Below are positions 31,518-43,137 of a stretch of 57,881 nucleotides of DNA, piece by piece (position 1 is the stretch's first letter; each line of letters opens with the position of its first letter). The stretch comes from Sphaeroforma sirkka (taxonomy: Eukaryota > Opisthokonta > Ichthyosporea > Ichthyophonida), in the NCBI GenBank assembly GCA_001586965.3, contig LUCW03001833.1, forward strand, positions 90,001-147,881, read 5' to 3'. The notes beneath the pieces are model-generated. The model was not told the origin of the DNA. It saw only the letters and a program-made list of their open reading frames with translations, and searched no databases. The position numbers were made by a program, and so were the translations under genes.

Positions 31518-34076
31518 TCAATACACCACATACTCGCCATCGCAGGTGTTGATGTTATGGCCAGCATCTCCACACTTCGAGCACGTTATAGTCTTCTTAA
31601 GTACATGATCCTTAATGCAATCAAAATGGAAAAGGTGTTTTAAATATTGGTCTTTGAAAGAGCACTGTTTTCTTAATTACCACGCATCAAAACATAATTA
31701 CTTACCTACGAGATGACTTTTCGTACCGTTTCTTCGGGCGACCCGCTGGTCTCGGAGTAGGACAGGGAAGCAGTGAATGCTGTTCCATATTTTCAAAGTC
31801 AAAAGACATCGATTGTCCCGTGAAACTGGTTTGCAAGATATAAGTTTCCACCCAAAAAAATCGCGAATACCAACATTTGTTGTACAGGTTATAATCACTC
31901 GCGATATTATTCACGTTAGATACTTTAGCAATGTACACAAAGCACTTCGCAGCATGCCCGCAAGGGATACCTTCAGACACATGCAAATTGCAGCTTTCAC
32001 AATCTATAATTCCTCGAGAGCGTACCAGCTTGACTGAGCAGGTCTGAACTGTTGAACTGTGCGATTTGAAGTTTACCTGGTAATCGAACCAATCTCCGTT
32101 TATAGCATTGCTCACGATAGTTACGATACATGGTTTTAATTTATTGAGGTGGGCTATAGTCTTTTCTACCGCCCAAGGTATAACCTGGAGAAATTAAATT
32201 CGAAAAAAGCGTTTGTATACGTGCATAAATGTAAAAAACGGATTTGTCGATCAATCATGGCTGATTTGATATCAGTATTGCATACCTGCTTTCCTTCACT
32301 CTTGAGTTGCCTAGCTTCGTCCTGATACTCTTTTCTTTTCCTCATATGCCAATTCGAATAGAGTATAAGAATATCTACTATATTTGCACTTCTCATGTCC
32401 AGGTGCACAAAATTTGCTTGCTCTGTCGAAAGTGCGAGGTAAATACTTTTAGGGGATGGTGATATGTAAATACTATTTTTTTCTTGGCGGCAGGGCAAGT
32501 CACTGGTAAGTAAAGGACGAATTGTTTACGTACCTACTACATTGGAAGTTATTTGACCATAAACAGAACCTTGGCTGTTGTATATATGCGTCTCAATAGA
32601 GGAGCCCCTTTGAATTTGAAAAGGTTAAATTAATTCAACTTAGTTAGTCCTACACATACAACAAAATTGTATGATTGACGATTAACAAATCGGACTACAC
32701 TACTAATTACATACGTTTCTGGATCGTGAAGACTGCATTGTGTTCTCGACGAGCCTCTACAAATAGATAATTGGCGAATTCTTCCTTTCGTCTCTCCAAG
32801 TAATCCATAATCTTGTCTCCAAGCTCGTGGTTGTCTCGTATACTCTAAGATTCATAAGTAACCAAATATCAAACCAACCCACAATTTGTGCATGAAGTGC
32901 AAGAAAAAGGCTATTCCGAGTCTTGCCTGTATACAAATCAATACTTACCTGAGCGTGGTAGACGTATCCCTGTTCGGTATCTGCTTTAGTCATAGCAATT
33001 ATCGATTGATGAGTTGGTTTATCGTTTCTACCAAGTAGCCCTTTGTTCATCACGTTTTTGATGATATGCAGTACACAAGTTCTAGCTTGAACCTGATGCA
33101 CTGAATTTGCGATGCTCTGATGAATGCCTATTAAAACACAAATATACTTAATGAATAAATACTTGCTTTGCATTAAAGAATATCAGATTAAGATTTGTCC
33201 CACTTGAAACATGGTATCGTAACTACAAATTCAAACCGAAAATACTTACCTTTTTCTTTTATCTACGAAGTACGAAGACATATTTGGAAAACAACTATCA
33301 GAGAGCTCTTTGAATCTGTTCCAGTAGGGCTCATTCTCTTTGCTCGCTGTCGAAATAGCTAACAACTCCAGATGACCATTAGCATTCTGTGGTGAGAAAC
33401 TGAAGTACACCGCCGGAAACAGTATTCATATGTGCCGCATTAAAGGCACCCCATCTTGGTAGATATTTGTGAACTTGCTTCATGTCACCAAGTGCTAAGT
33501 AGATTCCGTCGTACATAGGAATATCGGTTTCTACGTAGGAACATATAGTTTTATACTCTATGAATGTAGTGTCTGGGACCTTCATAAGAATATCTCTTAC
33601 AGAGTCTACTAGCTGCAAATGTTTTATGTGATCCAACAACGTACGGGTTGATACTGTTCTCTTATACCCTTTCAATTGTGATGGTTTGAGTATCAACCCT
33701 GCATGCGCTTGTAAAGCAGAATCAAGATGATTGACTGCCTTAGATTGTGAGACAGTATACTTGTCTAGCACTTTCAAAGTTTCGCCGGTTTTGAGTATCT
33801 TCATGTAGTACCCTGCAAATAAAACAGTAATAGAGTCAGGTTGGCAAAGTCCGACTACATCAATTTGGCATGAACAGTGCTAACACAAAATATATACAAA
33901 CAAAATCCCAGTAATACGATATATTTTTGATACCTCTTTTACGGGTTCGTTGGTAACTTTTCGCTGTACAAGTATGATTTGTCTCCTCTTTCGTATGTCG
34001 ATACAGCCCTTTTTTCTATTTGTTTAGCTGAGAACCAAACATTCCAGCTATCTTCAGCATTAGGGTTTACTTTCAT
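31518..34076 (-). pseudogene. MULE transposase A (SWIM and CCHC zinc motifs), frame-damaged
   Basis: Minus strand, split by introns. The ATG at 34076 opens KVNPNAEDSWNVWFSAKQ, and an exon at about 33812-33379 follows. GVLQFLTTE then shifts by one base into ANGHLELLAISTASKENEPY and YFVDKRKR, matching the MULE order GxLlxAxgxDxNxxxxPlAxAxxxxEnxxxW...xxxDr. GIHQSIANSVHQVQ and RTCVLHIIKNVMNKG (33.12-33.04 kb) fit the region around the second Asp and the C/H helix. DCESCNLHVSEGIPCGHAAK (31.98 kb) is a SWIM zinc finger, RPAGRPKKR a basic patch, and CSKCGDAGHNINTC a CCHC knuckle before the stop at 31518. Where the first catalytic Asp is expected the protein has NAAH. Frameshift plus this change suggest an inactive enzyme. 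Confidence 0.75.
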
Positions 34077-34136
34077 AACTACACGCGTAAGATTAGTAGT
34101 TAGAATTTGAGCAATGGTTATTCAATGATAAAGAGA

Positions 34137-34829
<693 letters not shown>

Positions 34830-35484
34830 CTCCCCTCAAGCTCAAGCGTCACCAGTGATTGTAAATTGAAAATTAAAACCTATAAAACTAGTAGTGTAAG
34901 TTGCAAAAAATATATAGATAGAAACTAGTGAAAATCCTTCTGCTGAGTAAGCTCGTGCCTTGGAAACTGGTCTTTAAAATCATCCCGGCTGTGCTGGCAT
35001 GTTTTCACCCCCCCCCCATAAGCTAGGGTATACGCTGGAGTTATACTCGCCTATAAGCTCGAGTTGTGGAATCGTCGTTCGCCTCTACACCGTAGTGAAA
35101 TCTCACGAGGAGAGACAAACTCTTATCCGGAGGTAGATGATAGATATCTAGTATTCATCAATGTAACGTTGGAAGTAATGTTGTTGTGCCGCTTTCTTCT
35201 TCTGTCGAGTTTGCTCGGCTTTGTGGTATACAGCGATATCATTCGGATCGTCAAAAGCTTCGGCTGACTCCCAAGTTGGATCACCTTCCCGCCAGCAAAC
35301 CAAGTATTCTGTATTTCCTGTGCAATCATTCTGTCTATGTCGAATGATGTAAGGAACGAGGACCTATCCTGCCACATATGATCTTCTAAAGGGTTTTGGT
35401 GGCTCTATGGACTAATCGCAAAGGTTACACTCTAACTGGTTTGCCTTTGAAAGTATCTGGAAGTAAACCATTCTTGTGTGTCAG

Positions 35485-36470
35485 TTAATATCCTTGTCCC
35501 TGTCTGGCTTTGACAACGTATGGTCCAAATATTGGTCGCATTGCTTTGATTGTGCGACCTTCGGACCGTACCATTACCACATCCCCTGGTTGAAAGGCGA
35601 TAAAATCGTAAGCATGGAGGCGGTCAAACTGCCTGGATAGTGTGTCTGCGTATTTCTGCGTGACCTTGTAAAGCGTCGGCAAGATAGTGTCGTGCAAATG
35701 ATCCAGCCGGTGTGCCCAAGCCTCATTGGTGACTGGCTGATTCCCCGGAAGGTCATCCGTGAAGTCAGCAAACGGAACATAACGGCGACCGAAGTAAGCA
35801 CTGAATGGTGCTGTCTTGTGTCGCCGAGATATTCGGAGGTTCTGGCACAGTATAATAAGTGGTAGTCGGACATCCCATGCCGTAGGTAAAGATTCACATA
35901 GCTTGCGAACTCCTTCGTGTATGTCTCTGTGTCTTCTCTCCGCTGCTCCTAGAACCTGAGGACGATATGGTGGCGACTTCGCATGCATCACTCCAACTTC
36001 TTGAGTTATTAGTTTAGCATTCTTGTTCGAAAACTCGCCTCCCTCGTCTGTTTGGATTTTCCTGGGAAAACCATGTTCCCCAAACACCTCCATAAGTTTC
36101 GATGTCACCACTTCTGCTGATTTTGTGGCCGTTGCTCTTAATATCGAGTACCCCGTTGCTATATCCAAGACGTGCAATATATATCGATATCCTGCTGCTG
36201 AAACTAGTGGCATTGGAATCATGTCGACTTGAATATGATCCCACGGATACTTTGCCGTTATATTAATCATCGGGTGAAATCCCTTTCGTAACACTCTCTG
36301 TCCTAAACATGTGCGACAGTTTCTCCTAACTGTTTGTGCAAGTTCCAGAGCGTTAGGCCACAAATGTCCGTTCTGCTGTAGTTCAGCAACTGTATCCTCT
36401 GCTCATGATGCCCAATCTCATGCTGACACAAGGTGAGCTGTGTGCGACGGTTTATCTCTTCCTCATCTGA
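35485..36470 (-). pseudogene. Ty3/gypsy integrase
   Basis: The zinc domain is split over a frameshift: CQHEIGHHEQRIQLL in the upstream frame, NCRTCLGQ in the downstream frame (HX3-4H...CX2C). The core has WDHIQVDMIPMP (first Asp), KIQTDEGGEFSN (second Asp) and GAAERRHRDIHEGV (Glu), so D,D,E is complete. LDHLHDTILPTLYKVTQKYA and FQPGDVVMVRSEGR are the usual C-terminal landmarks. A stop ends the frame at 35485, and later sequence towards the polypurine tract contains several stops. Confidence 0.85.
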
Positions 36471-37625
36471 AGAATCCGTCATGGCTACTTCCGAGGTAGC
36501 GATCGATACTAGCCGAGACGTATCTAATGGGGTGACTTTCGATACTGAGGACGATTCGGCATATCCTAATCGTGCTGAAAACATCGCTGGAAGGCTGTAA
36601 CCATTGCGTGGATCTACTCTAGCAATGACTGTGTGACCCCACGGTGTCTTGCCACTCGCATACTTTGCGTATTTGAGGAAGGAGTGGGCTGTCCTTGGAA
36701 CTAATACTGGGTCTTTTTGTAGAAGCAACTTGAATAAGTGGAACCAAGGCTCGCGGGGCGCCCACGGTAGACACACCGTAGATGTGGCCCTCTCTGATCG
36801 TATCTTGCGCAACATTCTATGGATTAATCTCCATGGTGGGTTCATCCATTCGTCTATATCTTTCCAACAATGTGCAAACGCTCCACCCCTGTCATCGTCG
36901 GTGTAGTAGCGTGGCAAATGGTGATCCTGTTGCGAAGCAAAGACATCGACATTATTCTCAACCATGATCCGTTGCGCTTGCTCAAAGTAATCTGGAAAAA
37001 GTTGCCAACATTCTGCATATAGTACCTCCGGGTCCTCAGTCTCAACAGTTCCTTCATGAAGCCTAGACCACACGTCTGGTAGCACGTTCTTTATACCGGG
37101 GATGTGCGAGATAGTGAAATTGAAAGACACTATGATGTGATGCCATCGTTGTAGCATCGGATTCAGCTTTAGCTATGTGTTCATATACACCAAAGCCTTG
37201 TGATCAGTCAACAATGAAAAGCGTTGACCTTGGAGATGATCCCGGAAGTGTGTGAGACCATATACCAAGGCCAATAACTCCTTCATGGGTGTTGCGTTAT
37301 AGCGCTGTGCTGCGTTGAGAGTCTTGCTGAAGTACATTAGGTATTGCTTCTTCTCTTCTATGGTCTGGAACAATGCACCTCCAATACTGTAGTCGCTTGC
37401 ATCCGTTTCGAGTTGTAAAGGTACTTCGTCGACGGGAAATTTCAACACTACTGCCTCAACTATGGCTTGCTTCATGGCATCCCAAGCTTACTGGTGTCTC
37501 TGTTCCCAGCTGTACCCAATGATTTCCTTAGGCCTCATTCTTACAAATTTCCGGAGCGGGGTAACTACCTCTGCAAAGTTTGGTAGGTGCTCGTGAAGAA
37601 AGTTGGCTAATCCTAAGGCCGATGC
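36471..37625 (-). pseudogene. Ty3/gypsy RT thumb and RNase H, 5'-truncated
   Basis: From 37625 leftwards: LANFLHEHLPNFAEVVTPL (RT connection region), a TAA, then LQLETDASDYSIGGALFQ, LAAxQ-like TLNAAQRYNATPMKELLALV and RFSLLTDHKALVYMNT (RNase H D, E, D residues). A TAG follows, then LQRWHHIIVSFNFTISHIPG leading to the linker before the integrase zinc domain. The RT palm with its catalytic Asp pair is absent: the element ends abruptly at 37625, where 30 bp of copia LTR begins. Confidence 0.83.
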
Positions 37626-37655
37626 TGTAGAAAAATCATATTGTCAAAGGTGAAT
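37626..37655 (+). repeat. 30-bp copia LTR terminus stranded at a gypsy/MULE junction
   Basis: TGTAGAAAAATCATATTG and the 12 bases after it equal the first 30 bp of the copia LTR exactly. It is joined on the left to gypsy pol and on the right (from about 37664) to MULE 5' sequence. Confidence 0.8.
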
Positions 37656-37663
37656 ATAAACCT

Positions 37664-38197
37664 TTACTTTCATAACTACACGCGTAAGATTAGTAGTTAG
37701 AATTTGAGCAATGGTTATTCAATGATAAAGAGATTTGTTAAGACTGCTACCACTACGACTAAGACCAGGTCTTGCGACCACTATGACTGCGATTGTCGCC
37801 TGCGACAAGCAAGGCTGAGGCTCTCGCCTGCGACCGCTAAACCTGCCGTTTTCACCTGCAACTCGTCTTAAGTCTGACGCTCTCGCCTGCTATATATATA
37901 TAGCCTGCAACTCGTCTTAAGTCTGACGCTCTCGCCTGCTATATATATATATATATATATATATATAGCAGGCGAGAGCGTCAGACTTAAGACGAGTTGC
38001 AGGCGAAAACGGCAGGTTTAGCGGTCGCAGGCGAGAGCCTCAGCCTTGCTTGTCGCAGGCGACAATCGCAGTCATAGTGGTCGCAAGACCTGGTCTTAGT
38101 CGTAGTGGTAGCAGTCTTAACAAATCTCTTTATCATTGAATAACCATTGCTCAAATTCTAACTACTAATCTTACGCGTGTAGTTATGAAAGTAAACC
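37664..38197. repeat. Long palindrome made of two facing MULE ends
   Basis: The left arm (about 37664-37939) and right arm (about 37968-38197) are inverted copies of the MULE end, from the transposase start region out to the terminal repeat, around a central AT tract (about 37940-37967). The left arm carries one extra 46-bp terminal unit. Apart from that, mismatches are few. Confidence 0.85.
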
Positions 38198-39193
38198 CTA
38201 ATGCTGAAGATAGCTGGAATGTTTGGTTCTCAGCTAAACAAATAGAAAAAGGGCTGTATCGACATACGAAAGAGGAGACAAATCATACTTGTACAGCGAA
38301 AAGTTACCAACGAACCCGTAAAAGAGGTATCAAAAATATATCGTATTACTGGGATTTTGTTTGTATATATTTTGTGTTAGCACTGTTCATGCCAAATTGA
38401 TGTAGTCGGACTTTGCCAACCTGACTCTATTACTGTTTTATTTGCAGGGTACTACATGAAGATACTCAAAACCGGCGAAACTTTGAAAGTGCTAGACAAG
38501 TATACTGTCTCACAATCTAAGGCAGTCAATCATCTTGATTCTGCTTTACAAGCGCATGCAGGGTTGATACTCAAACCATCACAATTGAAAGGGTATAAGA
38601 GAACAGTATCAACCCGTACGTTGTTGGATCACATAAAACATTTGCAGCTAGTAGACTCTGTAAGAGATATTCTTATGAAGGTCCCAGACACTACATTCAT
38701 AGAGTATAAAACTATATGTTCCTACGTAGAAACCGATATTCCTATGTACGACGGAATCTACTTAGCACTTGGTGACATGAAGCAAGTTCACAAATATCTA
38801 CCAAGATGGGGTGCCTTTAATGCGGCACATATGAATACTGTTTCCGGCGGTGTACTTCAGTTTCTCACCACAGAATGCTAATGGTCATCTGGAGTTGTTA
38901 GCTATTTCGACAGCGAGCAAAGAGAATGAGCCCTACTGGAACAGATTCAAAGAGCTCTCTGATAGTTGTTTTCCAAATATGTCTTCGTACTTCGTAGATA
39001 AAAGAAAAAGGTAAGTATTTTCGGTTTGAATTTATAGTTACGATACCATGTTTCAAGTGGGACAAATCTTAATCTGATATTCTTTAATGCAAAGCAAGTA
39101 TTTATTCATTAAGTATATTTGTGTTTTAATAGGCATTCATCAGAGCATCGCAAATTAAGTGCATCAGGTTCAAGCTAGAACTTGTATACTGCA
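38187..39193 (+). pseudogene. MULE transposase copy B, truncated
   Basis: This is the inverted copy of MULE A's 5' coding half. ATG at 38187 gives KVNPNAEDSWNVWFSAKQ; a 141-codon frame at 38456-38881 is identical at protein level to the one at 33804-33379. The same one-base shift after FLTTE and the same NAAH occur. The copy is cut at 39193, inside the region encoding the RTCVLH helix, by a copia LTR. Confidence 0.8.
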
Positions 39194-39643
39194 TGTGAAT
39201 TTTTCAACTCTGTGAAAGTGCTCTTTATTTCCTTTTGTACTCTGTATTTAAACTATTTTTCGTTAAAATTGAACGGCCCTTTCGGCTCGAAAATTTCTTT
39301 TGCCAAAGAAATTCCAACGGACGTGCGCGGTCTATTTTTAGATTCCATCTCTAAAAATACAAACACAATTTCTTCAAATACACTTAAACTTCTATGACTC
39401 ATAACTCAATGAATATTCACTCAAACAACTTGAATAAGGTGTCATATGAAAGGAAAAAGCATTTCCTATCAAATGACACATGTAGCAAAATTACACATTT
39501 AATAAGTCAAACACAATCGGCCTACGAAACACATTCGTAAACAAAACATACAAAAACATACTTAGATAAGTGGTTCCTCGATGGACTAGGTCTGAGTCCA
39601 ACACTTAAACATCATTCACCTTTGACAATATGATTTTTCTACA
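39194..39643 (-). repeat. Solo copia LTR
   Basis: A 450-bp LTR of the element A/B family in minus orientation, TGTGAATTTTTC at its left end and TTTTTCTACA at its right. The left flank is MULE B sequence, but the right flank (ATCGTTAC) does not resume the MULE and there is no target-site duplication. So it marks a rearrangement rather than a clean insertion. Confidence 0.85.
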
Positions 39644-40625
39644 ATCGTTACTTCCAAAATATTGAAGTAATCCGATCAGGGCAATTAAATGCCCTCGTTG
39701 ACTGGAGGTTCTGTGAGAGAAACCTGGTATAGGGCTCTTACCCTTAGGAAACTTGTTTACTTTGACAACCGATGAACTAACTGACAATATTATGCCTGAA
39801 GTATGTTTCAATATTTAGTCGCGCGGTGTCATGGACTGGCTATTCACGCACACTTCCGTGAGTGTGGTACGATTTGCTAAACACACTTAGCATTATAGCA
39901 CCAATCAGTCATGCTACCACAACTGCCAGCTATATTCATAACAGCCAAAAATTATTCGCCTTTTGAAAGTAGAAAACTGTAAACATAGTTCATTGAGTTC
40001 ATTTGCGACTATAATCGTATATTTGTATAATAATAAACTTGGTAAAAATTGTATTGTGGGCACGATTATTGAACACATGTGGAGGTTAGGTTTCAACCTG
40101 GATGGGCACGATTGATCTGTTCCGATAACCCCCAGAAACCTATCTATGATTTTCGCGTTATCAGAAAGTGAAGTTCTTGGGGGTTGAGTATTTGTTGTGT
40201 ACAATACTCATGTTTCGGTCACTGGAGACATTTGGTAGGAAGGTCAGTTGGGTTCTCGTGTGTAGATGTAGCTGAAAATAACAATCATTTTCAATTTGCA
40301 TAGTCGCAGATATAGATGTGTTTAAGGCCTTTGGCGGTGCCCAATCCAAGAGCAACTTTAATTGCTAACTGGTTATAGACATGTAGACGTGTAAGGTGGG
40401 GAAGCGTGTGTCAAAATGCATCGAGAATATTGCGGACCCGCGCGATGTCGCGGGTAGTCTTTGATACCTCGATATACTTGACTTCTGTAGAGCTAATACT
40501 AAAAGTCTTTTGCTCTTGACTACGCCAGTGTACAGGCGTATTATTCAGAGTGGTGAGAGTGCCAGTATGTGATTTTCAAGTGGGCGGACAGGCAGAAGCC
40601 CCAACCAGAATCTGTAAACGCCGTG
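39644..40625. other. Unassigned 1-kb segment between copia LTRs
   Basis: Only short frames (60-96 codons on the minus strand) with no recognisable domain. I see nothing else in it. Confidence 0.4.
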
Positions 40626-41078
40626 TGTAGAAAATTATATTGTCAAAGGTGAATGATGTTTAAGTGTTGGACTCAGACCTAGTCCATCGAGGAAACAATT
40701 ACCTAAGTATGCTTTTGTATGTTGTGTTTACGGATGTGTTTCGTACGCCGATTGTGTTTGACCTATTAAATGTGTAATTTTGTTACAGGTGTCATTTGAT
40801 AGGAAATGCTTTTTCCTTTCATATGACACCCTTATTCAAGTTGTTTGAGTGAATATTCATTGAGTTATGAGTCTTAGAAGTTTAAGTGTATTTGAAGAAA
40901 TTGTGTTTGTATTTTTTAGAGATGGAATCTAAAAAAATAGACCGCGCACGTCCGTTGGACTTTCTTTGGCAAAAGGAATTTTCGAGCCGAAAGGGCCGTT
41001 CACTTTTGACGAAAAATAGTATAAATACAGAGTACAAAAGGAAATAAAGAGCACTTTCACAGAGTTGAAAAATTTACA
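40626..41078 (+). repeat. 5' LTR of copia element B
   Basis: A 453-bp repeat from TGTAGAAAATTATATTG to GAAAAATTTACA, matching the element A LTRs in reverse orientation. The PBS after it has TGA instead of TGG at its first three bases. Confidence 0.87.
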
Positions 41079-41118
41079 TGAAGCAGCGGACGGGACTAAA
41101 AGCTTGAAATTTTTGGAG

Positions 41119-41305
41119 ACCAAGGACTCGAGTGCCTAAGAGAGAGAGAGAGAAAAGAGAGAGAGAGAGAGAGAGCTAGAGAACGCTGATTTGAGAGAGA
41201 GAGAGAGCTAGAGAACGCTGATTCGAGAGAGAGAGAGAGCTAGAGAACGCTGATGAGAGAGAGAGAGAGAGAGCTAGAGAGCGCTGATTTGAGAGAGAGA
41301 GAGAC
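41119..41305 (+). repeat. GA-rich minisatellite in the copia leader
   Basis: The unit GAGAGAGAG-GCTAGAGAxCGCTGAT occurs four times between the PBS and gag. Element A has one such unit in the same place (about 29195-29255 on the other strand). Confidence 0.8.
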
Positions 41306-41386
41306 CACTGATCACCAAACCGAGAGGATGAAGTACGTGGAGCCCAAACTGAAGGATGCCACCGGCTACCCGAACTGGAAGTTGAA

Positions 41387-42467
41387 GTGGAAGCTAAGCT
41401 GAAGGAAAAGGCCGTCTTCAATGCCGCTACAGACCGTGAGAGGGAAATTGCCTACTCCATGATTGTTCAGTGCGTTGAAGATAGTTGTCTTGGATACGTC
41501 CGTAACACTGATAACCCTGCAGTTGCCTTGGCTCAGATCGCTTCCGCAATAAACCGCCAGACGGAGGACACTCTGGACGCGTTGACTCAGAAGTTAGATA
41601 GGATGAAGATGAACGATGGAGAAAATGTTGCTGAACTCGCCGACCGATGTGAGATTCTATTTGGCCAGCTTGCAGGTCAGGGGGATGAGTTGACTAACAT
41701 TCGGAAACGCATATCCTTCATAAAGGGCCTTCCACGTCAGTTTGCGCCGCTGAAGATTGACTTGAATGCGAAGTTTGCAAACTGAAATCGATTCAGCTAT
41801 GAGCAAGTGAAGGAAGCCGCCATTGTGTTTGAGACTGGACTCGGTATCTACGATGATGACAACGACGAGGAAGACATCGGACTTTATGCTAATGGACGAT
41901 ACCACAAGTGTAACCACCAAGCCCAGAAGGGTCGACGAGGAGGTGGTTTCGACCGATCAAGAGGTGACTTTGGTAGTAGAGATGGCCGGGAGCTTACTTG
42001 TTTCAAGTGCCTTAAGCCCGGGCATACTCGCCCGGGCTAATTGTCGTGGTAAGATGGCGTATTTGAATTGCAAGAAACCAGGGCATATCAAACAAGACTG
42101 CCCAGACCTCGACGATGAGAATGATGATGACAATGGCTATTTCGGATTTGGACTGATGGCGATCGGTGATGACGGAGATTCCGACAGTGATGATGGTATT
42201 AGATTCCACCGATTATGATTCTTCCGATGCCGAGAGCAAATTTGATGATGAATTGGATGCTCCACCCGGGTTGCTATGTATCTGGAAGTTTTTCATCGGA
42301 TTATGAAGATCAGGGTGGCTCTATCTCAGCTACAGATGAAGATAACTGTGCTGCACTCGACGCTGATGACATCTTTGCCGAGGATGATCTACTTGTGGAT
42401 GGATCCGTCACTTCAATCGATGAAGCTGAATTGGAGAACATAATCAGAGAACAATCGGCGTATGCAT
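41387..42467 (+). pseudogene. Copia B gag and start of the protease region
   Basis: The gag body (EREIAYSMIVQCVEDSCLG, LTQKLDRMKMNDGENVAELA) stops at a TGA at 41783-41785, one codon after KFAN. It resumes in the same frame towards NQAQ-type basic sequence and the knuckles CFKCLKPGHT and CKKPGHIKQDCPD, the first duplicated or shifted by a small insertion (GCCCGGG repeated at about 42015-42037). An acidic linker follows up to the break at 42467. Protein similarity to element A is very high. Confidence 0.82.
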
Positions 42468-42914
42468 TGTAAATTTTTCAACTCTGTGAAAGTGCTCATT
42501 ATTTACTTTTGTACTACGTATTTATACTATTTTTCGTCAAAATTGAACGGCCCTCTCGGCTCGAAAATTTCCTGCGCCAAGAAATTCCAACGGACGTGCG
42601 CGGTCTATTTCAGATTCCATCTCTAAAATTACAAACACAATTTCTATAAATACACTTAAACTTCTAAGGCTCATAACTCAATGAATATTCACTCAAACAA
42701 CTTGAATAAGGTGTCATATGAAAGGGAATAACATTTCCTATCAAATGACACTTGTAACAAAATTACACATATAATACGTCAAACACAATCGGCGTACGAA
42801 ACACATTCGTAAATACAACATACAGAAACATACGTAGATAATTGGTTCCTCGATGGACTAGGTCTGAGTCCAACACTCAAACATCATTCACCTTTGACAA
42901 TATGATTCTCAACA
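42468..42914 (-). repeat. Copia LTR inside element B, opposite orientation
   Basis: TGTAAATTTTTC at 42468 to GATTCTCAACA at 42914, about 447 bp, minus orientation. It interrupts element B after codons for EQSAYAL of the protease region. It has more differences from the other LTRs than they have from each other. Confidence 0.83.
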
Positions 42915-43137
42915 AATAGCACCCTCCTTAATCAACTGGTGATCCTCGTCACCTAGTAAATCACCGACTGATTCCACGAAATCAGTGGGGATCTCCGAGC
43001 AGACGTACTCTTCCAAATTACCATGCAAAAATGCAGCTTTGACATCGAACTGCAATACATCCAAGTTCTCAGATGCAGCGATAGCCAAACATGCACGCAC
43101 ATTATCTTTTGTGACTACTGGTGACGATGTCTCCACA
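42915..43137 (-). pseudogene. Inverted copia RT fragment
   Basis: Minus-strand ETSSPVVTKDNVRACLAIAA, LDVLQFDVKAAFLHGNL and EEYVCSEIPTDF, the same RT block as at 25930-25706, in frame here without the shift seen in element A. It joins plus-strand integrase at about 43137 through a shared CACA. Confidence 0.82.

Noticed and set aside
37850..38070. GCAGGCGA repeats as a CRISPR array
   Set aside because: Repeats are only 8 bp, spacers are shared between copies, the locus is a transposon terminus and the genome is eukaryotic.
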